Source: Limnobaculum allomyrinae
GTDB lineage: Bacteria > Pseudomonadota > Gammaproteobacteria > Enterobacterales > Enterobacteriaceae
Direction of reading: 5' to 3'
DNA: 64,000 bases
Assembly (NCBI RefSeq): GCF_016649425.1
Contig: NZ_JADRCR010000002.1
Span: 568,575 to 632,574, forward strand
Shown here: in pieces, positions 62,876-64,000 of the stretch
Layout of the letters: the number at the start of each line of letters is the position of its first letter
How positions within the stretch are numbered: position 1 is the stretch's first letter
Made by a program: the position numbers and the translations under genes
Notes under the pieces: generated by a model
What the model was told of the DNA's origin: nothing
The model's input: the letters and a program-made list of their open reading frames with translations, nothing else
The model's database searches: none

Positions 62876-63637
62876 ATGTCAGGATTTCGCTGGGAGATAA
62901 TCCAGGAGTATGCCCCGCTGTTTGCTGAGGGCGCATGGATGACCATCAAGTGTACCATTATCTGTGTGATACTCGGTGTAACCTGGGGATTAATTCTCGG
63001 GTTAGGCGGTACGGCACAGGCGCCCCGCAATCGCGGTTTGAATCGCCTGTTGCATATTTTCGTGCAGTGGCCAGTTAAAATTTATGTCAGTGCTTTTCGA
63101 GGGACTCCGCTGTTTGTTCAGATCATGGTGGTGCACTTTGCCTTGATCCCTCTGCTGATCAATCCTCGCGATGGTTTACTGGTTAGCAGTGGCATCATGT
63201 CAGTGGATTTCGCCCGCATGTTACGGTCGGAATACGGTGCGTTTCTCTCTTGCGTAGTGGCGATTACCCTTAATGCCGGTGCTTATGTTTCCGAAATTTT
63301 CCGTGCCGGTATTCAGTCTATCGATCGCGGACAGATGGAGGCGGCCCGTTCGCTGGGGATGAGCTATGGCAAAACCATGCGCAAGATTATTCTGCCGCAG
63401 GCATTTCGCCGTATGCTGCCACCGTTGGGTAACAACGCCATTGCTATTGTTAAAGACTCTTCTCTGGCATCCGCCATCGGACTTGCCGATCTGGCCTATG
63501 CCGCCCGTACTGTTTCTGGTGCCTACGCCAGCTACTGGGAACCCTATCTGACAATCTCGGTTGTTTATTGGGTGATTACATTCTTACTTTCCCTGATGGT
63601 AAGGCATATGGAAAAGAGGTTAGGCCGAAGTGATTAA
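62876..63637 (+). CDS. Polar amino-acid ABC transporter permease
   Basis: 253 residues from ATG 62876 (a start at 62849 would add nine and sits in the terminator tail). HisM/GlnP family with five membrane segments and the EAA loop NAGAYVSEIFRAGIQSIDRGQMEAARSLGMSYGKTMRKIILPQA, followed by PPLGNNAIAIVKDSSLAS. An insert-containing first half (APRNRGLNRLLHIFVQWPVKIYVSAFRGTPLFVQ) is normal. Its end overlaps the ATPase start by eight bases. Confidence 0.93.
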   Translation: MSGFRWEIIQEYAPLFAEGAWMTIKCTIICVILGVTWGLILGLGGTAQAPRNRGLNRLLHIFVQWPVKIYVSAFRGTPLFVQIMVVHFALIPLLINPRDGLLVSSGIMSVDFARMLRSEYGAFLSCVVAITLNAGAYVSEIFRAGIQSIDRGQMEAARSLGMSYGKTMRKIILPQAFRRMLPPLGNNAIAIVKDSSLASAIGLADLAYAARTVSGAYASYWEPYLTISVVYWVITFLLSLMVRHMEKRLGRSD

Positions 63638-64000
63638 GATTCGTAATTTACAAAAACAATTTGATAAAACACATGTTTTACGCGGTATCTCCTGTGATAT
63701 TGCTGCCAATGAAGTGGTTTGTATCATTGGCCCTTCAGGTTCAGGTAAAAGTACTTTTCTGCGCTGTATGAACGCGTTGGAAGAGATGAGCGGTGGCGAA
63801 ATTACTATTGATGGCTATGAGGTTCATGACCGTAAAACCGATTTAAATAAACTGCGTGAAAGCGTAGGTATGGTGTTTCAGCGTTTTAACCTGTTCCCTC
63901 ATATGACGGTACTGGAGAATTTGATTCTGGCGCCGATGGATGTGAAAAAATTATCCAAAGCAGAAGCAATAAAACGCGCAGAACAGCTGCTACAGAAAGT
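63630..64000 (+). CDS. Polar amino-acid ABC transporter ATPase (partial, runs off the right edge)
   Basis: GTG at 63630, overlapping the permease stop, opens IKIRNLQKQFDKTHVLRGISC, then Walker A GPSGSGKST, NALEEMSGGEITIDG and the Q-loop VGMVFQRFNLFPHMTVLENL typical of GlnQ/ArtP ATPases. About 123 residues are present; the signature and Walker B lie beyond the window. Confidence 0.93.
   Translation, partial: MIKIRNLQKQFDKTHVLRGISCDIAANEVVCIIGPSGSGKSTFLRCMNALEEMSGGEITIDGYEVHDRKTDLNKLRESVGMVFQRFNLFPHMTVLENLILAPMDVKKLSKAEAIKRAEQLLQK

Overview
The window is chromosomal DNA of a member of the Enterobacterales. The evidence is near full-length orthologues, in E. coli-like order, of smpB-ratAB-bamE-recN-nadK-grpE, ung-grcA-srmB-trmN6, rpoE-rseABC-lepA-lepB-rnc-era-recO-pdxJ and barA-rlmD-relA-mazG-pyrG-eno-queE, and a tmRNA with the tag ANDENYALAA. 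Lost or moved genes (no nadB between trmN6 and rpoE, no acpS after pdxJ, no mazEF between relA and mazG, no caiE), a tyrosine phenol-lyase and a moderate base composition suggest a lineage away from Escherichia/Salmonella. Budviciaceae (Budvicia, Pragia, Limnobaculum) is my inference, not proven.

Layout. (1) 1-4757: right end of an integrative element in the 3' end of ssrA. It carries the tail of an OLD-like nuclease gene overlapping a UvrD-type helicase (a Gabija-like defence pair), a membrane-anchored protein of unknown function, a frameshifted EVE/PUA-like gene, a P4/CP4-57-type integrase and a cluster of 9-bp repeats next to the integrase start. (2) 4757-19897: ssrA and smpB, normally neighbours, are separated by about 14 kb holding caiF, aes, yaaU, fixXCBA (minus) and caiTABCD (plus), i.e. 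anaerobic carnitine reduction to gamma-butyrobetaine with its electron-transfer flavoproteins. caiC has a frameshift near its 5' end, and caiT is preceded by a six-codon mini-ORF whose stop overlaps the caiT start. (3) 20-31 kb: housekeeping genes (ratA, ratB, bamE, recN with two LexA boxes, nadK, grpE with a heat-shock promoter, a tri-haem peroxidase, ung, FNR-controlled grcA, srmB, trmN6). A 680-bp gap upstream of srmB's 3' end holds dispersed repeats and 17 copies of a heptamer. (4) 31-42 kb: the sigma-E operon, lepA-lepB-rnc-era-recO and pdxJ. (5) 42-54.5 kb: barA, rlmD, relA, mazG, pyrG, eno, queE, queD. (6) 54.5-58.2 kb: tyrosine phenol-lyase with a TyrR box upstream and a tyrosine permease downstream. 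(7) 58.2-59.25 kb: a SymE-like gene behind a P4-satellite-like (Ash) leader. (8) 59.25-64 kb: an M20 peptidase with the yjiG-yjiH transporter pair, divergent from a polar amino-acid ABC transporter whose ATPase runs off the right edge.

The accessory genes share a theme of anaerobic amino-acid and quaternary-amine metabolism: cai/fix, grcA, the quinol peroxidase, tyrosine phenol-lyase and the peptidase/transport block. FNR-like sequences lie in several of the corresponding promoter regions. The most unusual points are the split smpB-ssrA pair, the two frameshifted genes, the caiT mini-ORF, the SymE gene fused to a P4-like leader, and two families of dispersed intergenic repeats.
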